A model generated the notes under the pieces. It did no database searches, was not told the origin of the DNA, and saw only the letters and a program-made list of their open reading frames with translations. A program made the position numbers and the translations under genes. Source: Verrucomicrobiota bacterium (GTDB taxonomy: Bacteria; Verrucomicrobiota; Verrucomicrobiia; Opitutales; Opitutaceae). From it: a DNA stretch of 64,000 bases. Location: positions 84,669-148,668 of the forward strand of contig JACTNC010000058.1 in assembly GCA_014584295.1 (NCBI GenBank). Direction: 5' to 3'. Positions 63,722-64,000 of the stretch are shown in pieces (positions within the stretch are counted from its first letter, which is position 1; each line of letters starts with the position of its first letter).

Positions 63722-63884
63722 CCTGGAGAGGCACGCTTCGTCGTGCCTGGGACCGCTCACCGCATCCCGACGCCCGTCCTTTCGCCCTTGCGATCCCTCC
63801 CTATCACGAACCTTCGGGTATTCCGTGGATCCGGAACCTCCAGCCCAATCTCAATCCGGCCACGACGAAGCGTGACCCTCCAGG
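63722..63884. mobile_element. Short inverted-repeat element (MITE- or REP-like), copy 2
   Basis: The 163-base element has about 24-base inverted ends (63722-63745 and 63861-63884) with GCACGCTTCGTCGTG and CACGACGAAGCGTG, matching the element at 13679-13850. The interior is not conserved between the two copies. Beyond it, 63885-64000 shows nothing recognisable. Confidence 0.6.
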
Positions 63885-64000
63885 TCAGGCGCCCCCGAGC
63901 GTCGCTGGCGTGCGACGTCAATTGCCGGGCCATGACGCCTTTGCCTGACCTATAGGACCCAACCGAGAAAAAACACTTCACGCATTCAAAACCCTCCGAA

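Overview
The window is GC-rich bacterial DNA with mostly short intergenic gaps. It looks like a Verrucomicrobiota chromosome, probably an Opitutaceae-type organism. That is an inference from three things: the gap-pgk-tpiA block, the many glycoside hydrolases and Tat-tagged oxidoreductases, and the abundance of REP/RAYT repeats. No rRNA, tRNA or CRISPR was seen.

Region 1 (1-15 kb) is a carbohydrate-utilisation stretch. It holds the tail of a glycoside hydrolase, a DegT-type PLP aminotransferase, two tandem exported paralogues with a GH67-like N-terminal domain, a DUF2961/GH172 lipoprotein, an MHS-type MFS transporter, a secreted alpha/beta hydrolase, a BNR sialidase-like protein that has run antisense into the hydrolase gene, and a D-2-hydroxyacid dehydrogenase.

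Region 2 (15-38.6 kb) is an oxidoreductase region. An AraC regulator precedes aldo/keto reductases, a cupin-carboxymuconolactone decarboxylase fusion, a RibD-C reductase and an SDR. A REP array with its RAYT transposase follows, then several small or broken genes, a second AraC regulator divergent from a methyltransferase, Tat-exported ADH and AKR proteins, and an RND efflux pair with a GNAT acetyltransferase.

Region 3 (38.9-54.3 kb) is a defence island. Two tandem VapBC-like modules and remnants of EVE-domain and DUF2075 genes flank a compact minus-strand operon. In transcription order the operon is: PLD-SNF2 helicase, Fic protein with a palindromic operator candidate, large Eco57I-class DNA methyltransferase, DarT toxin, DarG antitoxin, a duplicated 3' end of the methyltransferase, a DUF6978-like protein and a DUF1828 protein. 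The methyltransferase carries a complete RAYT transposase domain flanked by REP palindromes, inserted in frame between its motif X region and SAM motif I. The toxin gene overlaps the methyltransferase stop codon. This composite is the most likely undescribed system in the window.

Region 4 (54.5-64 kb) is core genome: tpiA, pgk and gap, a GH13 debranching-type enzyme, a lipoprotein, an HDOD protein, clpP with a clear terminator, and cysH. It ends in an AT-rich stretch and a short inverted-repeat element that has a second copy at 13.7 kb.
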